A stretch of DNA of 38,658 nucleotides from an uncultured Alphaproteobacteria bacterium (lineage in GTDB: Bacteria; Pseudomonadota; Alphaproteobacteria; RF32; CAG-239): contig CALXWH010000001.1 of the NCBI GenBank assembly GCA_944392315.1, positions 128,703 to 167,360 of the forward strand, read 5' to 3'. How positions within the stretch are numbered: the first letter of the stretch is position 1; each line of letters begins with the position of its first letter. The notes below the pieces were generated by a model. The model saw only the letters and a program-made list of their open reading frames with translations, ran no database searches and had not been told where the DNA came from. The position numbers were made by a program, and so were the translations under genes. Positions 15,445-23,046 of the stretch are shown here, piece by piece.

Positions 15445-16620
15445 ATGAGTGAAAGTTTTGTGTTAGGTATTGGAATTTTGTTGGTTTGCTTTACCTTGTC
15501 TACTTTTGTGTTGACAAGAATACAAACAGATATTTTCCCTGAAGAGTACGAATTTAAGTTAGACCCGTTCTGGTATTTGTTGGGGCTTTTCCTCCTTGGC
15601 GCGGTGTCTTCATATTATTTGCAACCGGCTTTAAGTGATGCTGTTCAGACTTATACTGTTTGGACTTTTGTGTTACCTATTGTTTTTGCGGCGCTTATTT
15701 ATTTTTGTTATTTACTTGATGTTGCATGGGTAACAACTCTTGTCTCTTACTTTTTGGCACTTGGTATTTGTTTCATGAAACCGGATGACTTTATTCTCTT
15801 TCCTGAGTATCTATCGCCTTGGCAAGATAAATTGGTCGTAGCGTTGCTTATTCTTTTGGTTTCAAAAGGATTGGGACTTCTTAACGGTTCCGGTGGTATT
15901 GCCTCTTCACAATTTGTTGCCGTTATGATAACAGCCTTCTTACTTGCTTATTTTGGTGTTCTTCCGCAAATTTTAGGTACTGTTTCCCTTGCTTATTTAG
16001 GAATTATGCTCGCCTTTACATTTCTTAGCTGGCCACCGGAAAAAATTATGATTAGCAATGGGGCCTTTTCTGCATTAGGCTTTATTTTGGCTTGCTTTAT
16101 GCTTGATGCTTCGGTTGAATTTTCAGATGCTTCCATGTTTATTGCAGCAGCTTATTTGTTTACCGAGCTGGGATGCGCTTTTTATAATCGCTTTTTATTA
16201 CAGCAGCGGCGCGATTATTTGTTTATGAATACTTCTTATTATCGCCTTATGGAATTGGGAGCGCCCGAAAAAGCTATTGCTTTTAGCATTGCAAAAATTC
16301 TATTGGTCAACATTCTTTTGGCGCTCTTTCAAATTGCCGCTTATGAAAGATTGGCTTTACCTATCTTTACCGTTGCTTTTAACTTATGGTTGCTCTCTAT
16401 CTTATCTGGGGATACTAAGCCGGAAGAGTTGTTATCTTTTTCCAGATGGGGTAAAAATGCTATAAAAGGAGTTTTTGCCAAAAATAAAAGCGCTCATACG
16501 CATCCTTCTCAAGAAGAAACAACTCTTGAACCTGAAGATGCTGTTGAGCAAGAGAAACTTGAAAATAAAACAACTACAAAAAAGCGTAAACCCCGCAAGA
16601 AGAAAACTTTAACTAAATAA
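15445..16620 (+). CDS. Polytopic membrane protein, degenerate WecA/MraY-type phosphotransferase (probable pseudoenzyme)
   Basis: A 391-residue protein with about ten membrane segments and a basic, Lys-rich cytoplasmic tail (residues 345-391). Four landmarks line up in order with polyprenyl-phosphate sugar-phosphate transferases of the WecA/MraY superfamily. YLLDV (89-93) stands at the Asp-rich LLDD site, NGSGGIA (147-153) at the DGLDGLA site, PPEKIMISNGAFSALG (197-212) at PAxxFMGDxGSxxLG, and RRDYLFMNTSYYRLMELG (255-272) at the RDHLHHRLLxLG loop. The spacing is also right. Yet nearly all catalytic acids and the HxH are replaced, so transferase activity is unlikely. AAAGG at 15433-15437 fits the second ATG (15445) better than the one at 15442. 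It probably shares a transcript with the TPR gene 15 bases downstream. The homology was read by eye and needs a profile search. Confidence 0.65.
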   Translation: MSESFVLGIGILLVCFTLSTFVLTRIQTDIFPEEYEFKLDPFWYLLGLFLLGAVSSYYLQPALSDAVQTYTVWTFVLPIVFAALIYFCYLLDVAWVTTLVSYFLALGICFMKPDDFILFPEYLSPWQDKLVVALLILLVSKGLGLLNGSGGIASSQFVAVMITAFLLAYFGVLPQILGTVSLAYLGIMLAFTFLSWPPEKIMISNGAFSALGFILACFMLDASVEFSDASMFIAAAYLFTELGCAFYNRFLLQQRRDYLFMNTSYYRLMELGAPEKAIAFSIAKILLVNILLALFQIAAYERLALPIFTVAFNLWLLSILSGDTKPEELLSFSRWGKNAIKGVFAKNKSAHTHPSQEETTLEPEDAVEQEKLENKTTTKKRKPRKKKTLTK

Positions 16621-16635
16621 ATTTTGGTGGAGCCG

Positions 16636-17976
16636 ATGGTCAATTTTATTAAAGTTCTATTCGGGAAGCATTCAGATAATAAACGCGTTTTGCCCAAAGT
16701 TGAAACGCTTAAAGTTGTTGTGGTTGATTTTGTGGAGTATGGAAACTATGGTTTTGGGCAGGCTTTAACCAGACTCTTACAGCGCAATCCTAATTTTAAT
16801 GTACGCTTTTTTGATGAGCCGTTTGATAAAAGTTTTTTAAATCTACAAGGACGCAACTTTTTTGATTTGATTGATGCCGGAAATACTATTTTACAAAAGC
16901 TGAATGCCGACGTGATTGTTTGGGGGTATCAAGAAAATGAAAATATCAGGCTTAACTTCCAAACTGCCAACGCTTATTCTGATTGGGATAATGCTTCTTG
17001 CTCTGTTTTGGATAGCTTGTTTGTGCCGGCGGAATATTTTGAACATATCAATTTTTTCCCCGAAATACTCACAAATTTGATTACAGGGATGATGGCTGCT
17101 TCCATTAGTGAACAACGAATTGACCTTAGACATTTGAAACAAAAATTACTTAAAGGCGTTATCACCAAAATAACAACCGATGCACCTATTGATAACAATA
17201 ATTTGATGTTTTCTCCCTATGTTTTGAACACGGTCGGACTTATTTATCTCAGCTATTCACAAAATGAATTGACGCAGAAAACTTTTGATACCGCAAAAGA
17301 GTTATTTATGAACGCCCTGTCATATCAGCATCAAATTATGCAAAATGTTCATATCGGGTGTATTTATAAAAATCTGGCACAACTTTATGAAATTGCACTT
17401 AAGCAAGATTTAGGCGGTTACTGGCTTTTGTTCAGAGAAGCTATTACTAATTATAGAACAGCGCAAAAATATTTAGATCACTATAACTATCCGTATGATT
17501 TTTCGCTGATTTCTTTTAAGCTTTCTCAGCTATATTTCCAATATTGGAAATTTACCAACGATGTTCAGGCGCTGCGTGATGCGGTCTATTTCTTGCGGGA
17601 AGCTGAAAAAACTTATACGCAGATTACTTTTCCGGAGCAATGGTCTAAAATTGAGGGGTATCTTGGATTTTATTTGTCGTTATTGGGGTTATTCTCTAAA
17701 AGTGATGACATTTCAAGGTTGGCTATTCGGAGTTATAAAAACAAACAGCAAGTCTATCGTAAAGAACTTTACCCTGTTATGTGGGCAAAGATTCAAGAAA
17801 ATATTGCCAATGTTTATTATAATATTGGCAAAAATGGACGAGATAAACAAGCCTTTGCAGAGGCTATTGATTATTATCAATCCGCTCTTAAAGTTTATGA
17901 AAACAAGAAAATGCATCAGGAAATTACTATTGTGAACGATAGTGTTGATAAAGTGATGAAGGCTTGGCGCGCATAA
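16636..17976 (+). CDS. TPR-repeat protein with an alpha/beta N-terminal domain
   Basis: A 446-residue protein, not recognised by name. Residues 25-150 form an alpha/beta region (LKVVVVDFVEYGNYGFGQAL, LNADVIVWGYQE) that recalls TolB/FlgO-like N-terminal domains of signalling proteins; this is a weak resemblance. From about residue 195 to the end it is helical with tetratricopeptide-like pairs: IYKNLAQLYEIAL, ISFKLSQLYFQYWKF, IQENIANVYYNIGKN, FAEAIDYYQSALKVYENK. The start is uncertain: ATG at 16636 has a GGAG only three bases away, while in-frame GTG (16627) and TTG (16624) lie further up. It directly follows the pseudo-phosphotransferase gene and is closed by a terminator, so the two probably act together, perhaps as a scaffold at the membrane. 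Confidence 0.75.
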   Translation: MVNFIKVLFGKHSDNKRVLPKVETLKVVVVDFVEYGNYGFGQALTRLLQRNPNFNVRFFDEPFDKSFLNLQGRNFFDLIDAGNTILQKLNADVIVWGYQENENIRLNFQTANAYSDWDNASCSVLDSLFVPAEYFEHINFFPEILTNLITGMMAASISEQRIDLRHLKQKLLKGVITKITTDAPIDNNNLMFSPYVLNTVGLIYLSYSQNELTQKTFDTAKELFMNALSYQHQIMQNVHIGCIYKNLAQLYEIALKQDLGGYWLLFREAITNYRTAQKYLDHYNYPYDFSLISFKLSQLYFQYWKFTNDVQALRDAVYFLREAEKTYTQITFPEQWSKIEGYLGFYLSLLGLFSKSDDISRLAIRSYKNKQQVYRKELYPVMWAKIQENIANVYYNIGKNGRDKQAFAEAIDYYQSALKVYENKKMHQEITIVNDSVDKVMKAWRA

Positions 17977-18000
17977 TCTATTTTAATTCATCTAACGAAA

Positions 18001-18032
18001 AAGCAACCTTTTTAAGGTTGCTTCTTTTGTTT
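18001..18032 (+). terminator. Two-way terminator between the TPR gene and ftsK
   Basis: AAGCAACCTT at 18001-18010 pairs with AAGGTTGCTT at 18014-18023 (10 bp, 3-base loop). A T-rich tail follows on the plus strand and an A-rich run precedes it, so it can serve the two convergent genes. Confidence 0.9.
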
Positions 18033-18041
18033 TAGTCTCTT

Positions 18042-20402
18042 CTAAATTACTTCTCGGCGACCGACGTGATCAGCTGGTGTGACCACGCCTTCCGCTTCCA
18101 TTCTTTCTATGATTGAAGCGGCTTTGTTATATCCAATTCCCAATCGGCGCTGGATATAACTTGTAGAGGCCTTTTTGTCATTACGAACGATGGCCACCGC
18201 TTGTTCATATAAATCATCTTTGCTGTTTCCGGCGGCACCCATTGCTGTTCTGTCAAATAATGCTCCGGCGTCTTTTCCTTTAACATCTAACTCACCTTCC
18301 GTGATGCCTTCAACATATTCCGGTTGACTTTGTGACTTTAAGAAATTGACAACGGCTTCTACTTCAGAATCCTCTACAAACCCTGCATGGATACGTTGTG
18401 GGCGAAGTCCTGCAGGCATATATAACATATCACCTTTACCCAATAATTGTTCGGCACCTTGTTCACCTAAAATGGTTCGGCTGTCAATTTTTGAGGTTAC
18501 CTGAAAACTGATACGCGTCGGGAAGTTTGACTTAATGGTACCGGTAATAACATCTACAGACGGACGTTGGGTAGACATAATCAAGTGAATTCCGGCAGCA
18601 CGAGCCATTTGCGCCAAGCGTTGAATTGCCGCCTCAACTTCTTTTCCGGCAACAAGCATTAAATCGGCCATTTCATCAACCACAATAACAATATATGGCA
18701 ATGGTTTTGTATCAAGCATCTGCTGTTCATATTTAGGTTTACCGGTTTCCGGATCAAAACCGACTTGGATGGTGCGCATCGGTTTTTCGCCTTTTTCGCG
18801 CAACTCTTTTAATTTTAGGTTGTAGCCGCTGATATTACGCACAGATAAGCAAGCCATCGCACGATAGCGTTCTTCCATTTCTCGTACCGCCCATTTTAAC
18901 CCGATAACGGCTTTTGCCGGATCGGTAATAACCGGCGTCAATAAATGTGGTATGCCGTTGTAGACGGAGAATTCCAACATTTTCGGGTCTATCAAGATAA
19001 ATTTACATTCATCCGGCGTCATTCTATATAGCAATGACAATATCATTGAGTTTACACCTACGGATTTACCTGAACCGGTTGTTCCGGCTACCAACAAGTG
19101 TGGCATTTTGGCTAAATCTGCATAAACATTTTTACCACCGATATCTTTACCTAAAACAACATTTAAGGTGTTTTTGCTGTCTATAAAATTACTGTCTTCC
19201 AATAAATCTCTTAACCATACAATTTCTCGTTTGGCATTTGGAATTTCTATACCGATTGTATTTGACCCTGGGACTACCGCAATGCGGACAGATACGGCTG
19301 ACATGGAACGTGCAATATCATCAGCCAAACTTATGACACGTGATGTCTTTGTTCCCGGTGCCGGTTCCAGTTCAAATAAAGTTACAACCGGACCTGGACG
19401 GATTTTTACAATTTCTCCATGGACGCCAAACTCTTCCAATACCCCTTCTAGAGCACGTGCGGTTTCATTCAGCTCTTTTTCATTAACGCTTAACCCCAAT
19501 TTTTCTTTCGGCTTCTTTAATAAATTGATATCCGGATATTTGTAACCGTTATTTTTTTCAGCTTTTTTATTTGCAAAAGATATCACTTCTGCCGATTTTG
19601 TTTTTTCAGCTTTAGGTTCTACTTTTTTCTCTTCTATTTTCGCTTTAGGCTCTTCTTGGCCTTCATCTACCGTTAAAGTCGGTTCTTTTCTCACTTTTTC
19701 TTTTGATTTATTGCTAATGCTCTCTTCGGTTATTTCTTCATTTTTAAAGAGGGCTTGCGGGTGGAATAAACGATTTACAAACGCATAAATACCTTTGCTT
19801 ATTATATAAATCATGTGAGAGGCTTTTTTTATACCATTGCACCAATGTTTAAAATTTATACCCGCAGCTAAGTTAAAAGACATTAGAGCAATGATAGATA
19901 AAAGACCTAAGGTCAATGCCTCTGCATACCCTTCTAATTTCCAACTTTTGAACATCTTAATGCAGGCTTCCGGCAACAAATGACTAAATTTTCCCAGTAA
20001 GTTCATCTTTTCTAAAGGGGCTGAAAGAGTTTGATAAAATACACCTGCCAAAGAAATTATCCCCAAGAGAACGGCAAAAATTCTTATCTTCAGCTCCAAA
20101 ATATTGTGATGCTTTATCAATAAATATCCCCATATCATGACTGGAATGAGAAAAACAAAGATTGCCAAGCCATAGCTGTTTACAATAAAATCAGCACTAT
20201 AAGAGCCAAACCTTCCCATAAAATTGCTTATTTTATCTGAATTGGAAACATTAAATGATTCATCTGCCGGATTATAGCCTATTACGCTTAAGACAAGGCT
20301 TATGCAAAAAATTATCAAGCAACTTCCAGACAGAATACCGGCTACTTTTTTTAGGATGCTTTTCGTGTCTTTTTTCTCTTTATTTTTTGTTCTTCTGGCC
20401 AT
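18042..20402 (-). CDS. ftsK: DNA translocase FtsK
   Basis: FtsK pumps chromosome ends through the closing septum and activates dimer resolution at dif. The 786-residue protein has four N-terminal membrane segments (roughly residues 20-45, 70-95, 105-125 and 160-185). A Lys/Glu-rich linker of about 70 residues comes next, then the alpha-beta motor with Walker A GTTGSGKS and Walker B IVIVVDEMADLM. STQRPSVDVITGTIKSNFPTRI is typical of the family. It ends with the winged-helix gamma domain (AVAIVRNDKKASTSYIQRRL, GYNKAASIIERMEAEGVV), which reads KOPS sequences. The linker is short, as in many Alphaproteobacteria. ATG at 20402 is preceded by GAGGA; an in-frame TTG at 20420 is less likely. Confidence 0.96.
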   Translation of the reverse strand: MARRTKNKEKKDTKSILKKVAGILSGSCLIIFCISLVLSVIGYNPADESFNVSNSDKISNFMGRFGSYSADFIVNSYGLAIFVFLIPVMIWGYLLIKHHNILELKIRIFAVLLGIISLAGVFYQTLSAPLEKMNLLGKFSHLLPEACIKMFKSWKLEGYAEALTLGLLSIIALMSFNLAAGINFKHWCNGIKKASHMIYIISKGIYAFVNRLFHPQALFKNEEITEESISNKSKEKVRKEPTLTVDEGQEEPKAKIEEKKVEPKAEKTKSAEVISFANKKAEKNNGYKYPDINLLKKPKEKLGLSVNEKELNETARALEGVLEEFGVHGEIVKIRPGPVVTLFELEPAPGTKTSRVISLADDIARSMSAVSVRIAVVPGSNTIGIEIPNAKREIVWLRDLLEDSNFIDSKNTLNVVLGKDIGGKNVYADLAKMPHLLVAGTTGSGKSVGVNSMILSLLYRMTPDECKFILIDPKMLEFSVYNGIPHLLTPVITDPAKAVIGLKWAVREMEERYRAMACLSVRNISGYNLKLKELREKGEKPMRTIQVGFDPETGKPKYEQQMLDTKPLPYIVIVVDEMADLMLVAGKEVEAAIQRLAQMARAAGIHLIMSTQRPSVDVITGTIKSNFPTRISFQVTSKIDSRTILGEQGAEQLLGKGDMLYMPAGLRPQRIHAGFVEDSEVEAVVNFLKSQSQPEYVEGITEGELDVKGKDAGALFDRTAMGAAGNSKDDLYEQAVAIVRNDKKASTSYIQRRLGIGYNKAASIIERMEAEGVVTPADHVGRREVI

Positions 20403-20539
20403 TTTTTCCTCTTTTTGCAAATAAATCTCTTGGTTTCCAGATTATCGGTAATTTTTAAACAAAATCTTAATTTTTTCCTTAATTCACGATTTATTCTCGG
20501 TTTTACCATATAAGCTATGCACACGTTAAGGATTTGGGC

Positions 20540-20567
20540 TTGACATTCATGAGCAGTCCTTTAGCTT
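20540..20567 (+). promoter_or_regulatory. Possible promoter of fabD
   Basis: A consensus -35 TTGACA at 20540-20545 is followed, 16 bases on, by a poor -10 (TAGCTT at 20562-20567), about 33 bases before the fabD start codon. The -10 match is weak. The rest of the 198-base divergent gap to ftsK shows nothing else clear. Confidence 0.3.
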
Positions 20568-20600
20568 ATTGGCAGAAAAATAATTTGGAGATAAGCTTAT

Positions 20601-21545
20601 ATGAAATACGCTTTTGTTTTTCCCGGACAAGGTTCGCAATTTGTCGGAATGGGAAAAGAATTGGCGGAAAATTTTTCTTCTGCCAAAGATGTTTTTGAAG
20701 AAGTTAATCAGGCTCTTGGACAAGATTTGTATAAAGTTATGGTTGAAGGTCCAGATTCCGAGCTCACTTTAACAACGAATACACAACCGGCTATGATGGC
20801 TGTTTCTATGGCTATTGTCAGAGTTTTGGAAAAAGAATTCGGTATTAAGCTTAAAGATAAGGCTGCTTATGTTGCCGGGCACTCTTTAGGTGAATATTCT
20901 GCCGCTTGTGCTGCCGGCGTTTTTTCTCTTTCTGATACTGCAAAATTGTTGCGCATCAGAGGTGATGCTATGCAGCAAGCCGTTCCGGTTGGGGTTGGTG
21001 GTATGGCTGCCGTTTTGGGGCTGTCTTATAAAGATGTTGGCGCTTTGGTTGATGCTTGCAACGATGAAAAGTATTTCTGTGTTGCCGCCAATGATAATTC
21101 TGATGGTCAAGTTGTTTTGTCTGGTCATATCCAAGCTATTGAAAAAGCTGTTGAGATTGCTTCAGAATTTGGAGCAAAACGTTGCTTAAAGCTCCCTGTT
21201 TCCGCTCCTTTCCATAGCCCATTGATGCAGCCTGCTGCTGAAACTATGGCTAGAGCCTTTATGGAAGTGCAAGCTGAAAATGCTCAGATTCCGATTGTCG
21301 CTAATGTTTTGGCTGCTCCGGAAACCGAGAAAAAAGAAATTATTAAAAATTTAATTGAACAAGTTACCGGTACGGTTAGATGGAGAGAGACAATGGCTTT
21401 CTTTGATGCTGACGGGGTTACCGATCTTGTTGAACTTGGTGCCGGAAAAGTTCTCTCCGGTCTTGCTAAGCGGAGTTTGAAAAATATTAACTCTGTTTCC
21501 GTTTGCTCCGTTCAAGAAATTGAAGAACTGGCAAAAAATTTATAA
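20601..21545 (+). CDS. fabD: Malonyl-CoA:ACP transacylase
   Basis: FabD loads malonyl groups onto acyl carrier protein for fatty acid synthesis. The 314-residue protein opens with YAFVFPGQGSQFVGMGKEL, which includes the oxyanion-hole Gln. The nucleophilic Ser lies in AGHSLGEYSAACAAG at about residues 92-106, and the catalytic His in LPVSAPFHSPLM near residue 206. VELGAGKVLSGLAKR near the end is also typical. The length and motifs are complete. GGAG stands nine bases before the ATG. It is followed by fabG after 25 bases, so they form an operon, but acpP and fabF, often next in proteobacterial clusters, are absent. Confidence 0.96.
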   Translation: MKYAFVFPGQGSQFVGMGKELAENFSSAKDVFEEVNQALGQDLYKVMVEGPDSELTLTTNTQPAMMAVSMAIVRVLEKEFGIKLKDKAAYVAGHSLGEYSAACAAGVFSLSDTAKLLRIRGDAMQQAVPVGVGGMAAVLGLSYKDVGALVDACNDEKYFCVAANDNSDGQVVLSGHIQAIEKAVEIASEFGAKRCLKLPVSAPFHSPLMQPAAETMARAFMEVQAENAQIPIVANVLAAPETEKKEIIKNLIEQVTGTVRWRETMAFFDADGVTDLVELGAGKVLSGLAKRSLKNINSVSVCSVQEIEELAKNL

Positions 21546-21570
21546 CTCTCTGCAGAAAAGGACATTTGAT

Positions 21571-22308
21571 ATGTTTAGTTTAGATGGTAAAATTGCTTTA
21601 ATCACAGGTGCTGCCGGTGGTTTGGGTGATAAAATTGCTCGTACATTGCATGCACAAGGTGCAACACTTGCTTTGACTGATATGCGCGCTGAACCTATGG
21701 AAAAATTAAAGGCTGAATTAGGTTCTCGTGTTGAGTGCTTTGTTGCTAACCTCACAAATTCTGACGACGTTCATAACTTGGTTAAGAATGTTGAAGAAAA
21801 AATGGGCCGCATTGATATTTTAGTTAACAATGCAGGTCTTACTCGTGATAACCTCTTTATGCGCATGAGTGATGAAGATTGGCAGTTGGTTTTGGATGTT
21901 AACCTTTCTGCTGGCTTTAAATTAGCAAAAGCTGCTGTTCGCGGTATGATGAAGAGAAGATATGGCCGTATTATCGGTATTGCTTCTGTTGTTGGCGTTA
22001 TGGGTAATGCCGGTCAAGCTAACTACTCTGCCTCTAAAGCCGGTATGATTGCTATGAACAAATGCTTGGCTCAAGAAGTTGGTTCTCGCGGTATTACAGT
22101 AAACTCTATTGCTCCGGGTTTCATCAGAACTCCGATGACAGATGTTTTGCCTGATGATGTTAAAGCTCAATTATTAAGTAAAATTCCTGAAGGTAAACTT
22201 GGCGAAGCTCAAGATATTGCCAACGCTGTTGCTTTCTTGGCTTCTGATGAAGCTCAATATATCACAGGTCAGACTTTGCACGTTAACGGCGGTATGGCTA
22301 TGATTTAA
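21571..22308 (+). CDS. fabG: 3-oxoacyl-ACP reductase
   Basis: FabG reduces 3-oxoacyl-ACP with NADPH in the fatty acid elongation cycle. It is a 245-residue short-chain dehydrogenase with the nucleotide-binding loop ITGAAGGLGDKIA at about residues 10-22, NNAG near residues 87-90, the catalytic Ser in IGIASVVGVMG, and the YxxxK pair in NYSASKAGM. The C-terminal end YITGQTLHVNGGMAMI is diagnostic of FabG among the many SDR proteins. ATG at 21571 follows AAAGGA; an in-frame TTG inside fabD (21520) is rejected. A strong terminator follows. Confidence 0.95.
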   Translation: MFSLDGKIALITGAAGGLGDKIARTLHAQGATLALTDMRAEPMEKLKAELGSRVECFVANLTNSDDVHNLVKNVEEKMGRIDILVNNAGLTRDNLFMRMSDEDWQLVLDVNLSAGFKLAKAAVRGMMKRRYGRIIGIASVVGVMGNAGQANYSASKAGMIAMNKCLAQEVGSRGITVNSIAPGFIRTPMTDVLPDDVKAQLLSKIPEGKLGEAQDIANAVAFLASDEAQYITGQTLHVNGGMAMI

Positions 22309-22334
22309 TCCTTTTTCAAATAAAGGACGTTTTT

Positions 22335-22366
22335 AAACACCGATTCTTGCGAGTCGGTGTTTTTTA
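22335..22366 (+). terminator. Intrinsic terminator after fabG
   Basis: ACACCGATTC at 22337-22346 pairs with GAGTCGGTGT at 22351-22360 (one G-T pair) around TTGC, followed by T5. Each arm of the stem contains a GANTC sequence, the CcrM methylation target of Alphaproteobacteria. Confidence 0.92.
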
Positions 22367-22424
22367 TTGGCTAAAAGCCCTCTTTTTTGCAGAAAAAGCG
22401 ATGCAGAATCGTTTATTTTTACAT

Positions 22425-22445
22425 TTATTCACAGTTTTATCCACA
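22425..22445 (+). promoter_or_regulatory. Two tandem DnaA-box-like sites upstream of mraZ
   Basis: TTATTCACA at 22425-22433 and TTATCCACA at 22437-22445 both fit the TTATNCACA DnaA-box pattern, in the same orientation and 12 bases apart start to start. The second is the strongest known box in E. coli. The surrounding gap (22367-22584) is AT-rich and has GANTC sites at 22406, 22462 and 22527. DnaA control of the division cluster is a reasonable guess; a replication origin is possible but not supported by further boxes. Confidence 0.45.
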
Positions 22446-22521
22446 TTTAACCCGCTGAAAAGATTCATTTTTGCCCGAAAACCACAAAAAAGTTAATTTT
22501 TTGATAAAAAACTAAAAATTT

Positions 22522-22555
22522 CCATTGATTCCCATAAAATACCATGTTATACCAT
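22522..22555 (+). promoter_or_regulatory. Four CCAT boxes at 10-bp intervals: likely MraZ operator
   Basis: CCAT occurs at 22522, 22532, 22542 and 22552, exactly every 10 bases, so one turn of the helix apart and all on one face. Read on the other strand it is a run of ATGG boxes. MraZ proteins are known to bind several short direct repeats with 10-bp period (TGGGN in E. coli) in front of their own gene. The array covers the promoter candidate for mraZ, which fits autorepression of the division cluster. Confidence 0.65.
22525..22553 (+). promoter_or_regulatory. Candidate promoter of the mraZ-ftsI cluster
   Basis: TTGATT at 22525-22530 and TATACC at 22548-22553 are separated by 17 bases and interleaved with the four CCAT boxes. 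Transcription would start near 22560, about 25 bases before the preferred mraZ start codon. Confidence 0.45.
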
Positions 22556-22584
22556 AGGTAATGTGTACACAAGAGAGTTTAACT

Positions 22585-23046
22585 ATGCGCAAAAGTTTTT
22601 TATTTTTAGATACGGTTGCCAATAAAGTAGACGCGAAAGGACGCGTTTCTTTACCGGCAGATTATCGCGCAATTGTTAAAGAACTCTCAACGGAAATTGT
22701 TTGCTACAGAAGTTTAACTGCTCCATGCATTGAAGGTTGTACCGAAGATTTATTAGAAAAGCTCGCAACAGATATTGAAAACAGCACAGACTTCTTTTCT
22801 GAAACACAAGATGATTTAACAAATCTTATCTTTGGTGACGCTAAGCGTTTTTCTTTTGACAGCACAGGACGTATTATGCTGACAGAAAAACTCTTAAAAC
22901 ACGCAGAAATAACTGATACGGCTGTTTTTGTCGGGAAAGGTCGTAAATTCCAAATTTGGAGTGAGAAAAATTGGGAGGCTGAGGAAGCCAGATTAAGAGA
23001 AAAAATTAAACTTAATCGCCCTTCCTTAAAGGAGGAGAATAAATAA
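22585..23046 (+). CDS. mraZ: Transcriptional regulator MraZ
   Basis: MraZ is a ring-forming DNA-binding protein that controls the division and cell wall (dcw) cluster. The 153-residue protein has two SpoVT/AbrB-like halves. The first carries the signature NKVDAKGRVSLPADYR at about residues 13-28, and the second the matching FDSTGRIMLTEKL at about 91-103. Overall sequence is divergent, but first-gene position before rsmH-ftsL-ftsI supports the call. I prefer ATG at 22585: the family begins just before the first signature, and the alternative ATG at 22561 would lie almost at the predicted transcription start. Four regularly spaced boxes over the promoter are its probable target. Confidence 0.9.
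   Translation: MRKSFLFLDTVANKVDAKGRVSLPADYRAIVKELSTEIVCYRSLTAPCIEGCTEDLLEKLATDIENSTDFFSETQDDLTNLIFGDAKRFSFDSTGRIMLTEKLLKHAEITDTAVFVGKGRKFQIWSEKNWEAEEARLREKIKLNRPSLKEENK

Noticed and set aside
22440..22520. CtrA site (TTAA-N7-TTAA) at the mraZ promoter
   Set aside because: TTAA at 22447 has no second TTAA at the right distance.
22367..22560. Chromosomal replication origin
   Set aside because: Only two DnaA-like boxes, no dnaA, hemE, parA or gidA nearby, and the AT-rich stretch is explained by the mraZ promoter.
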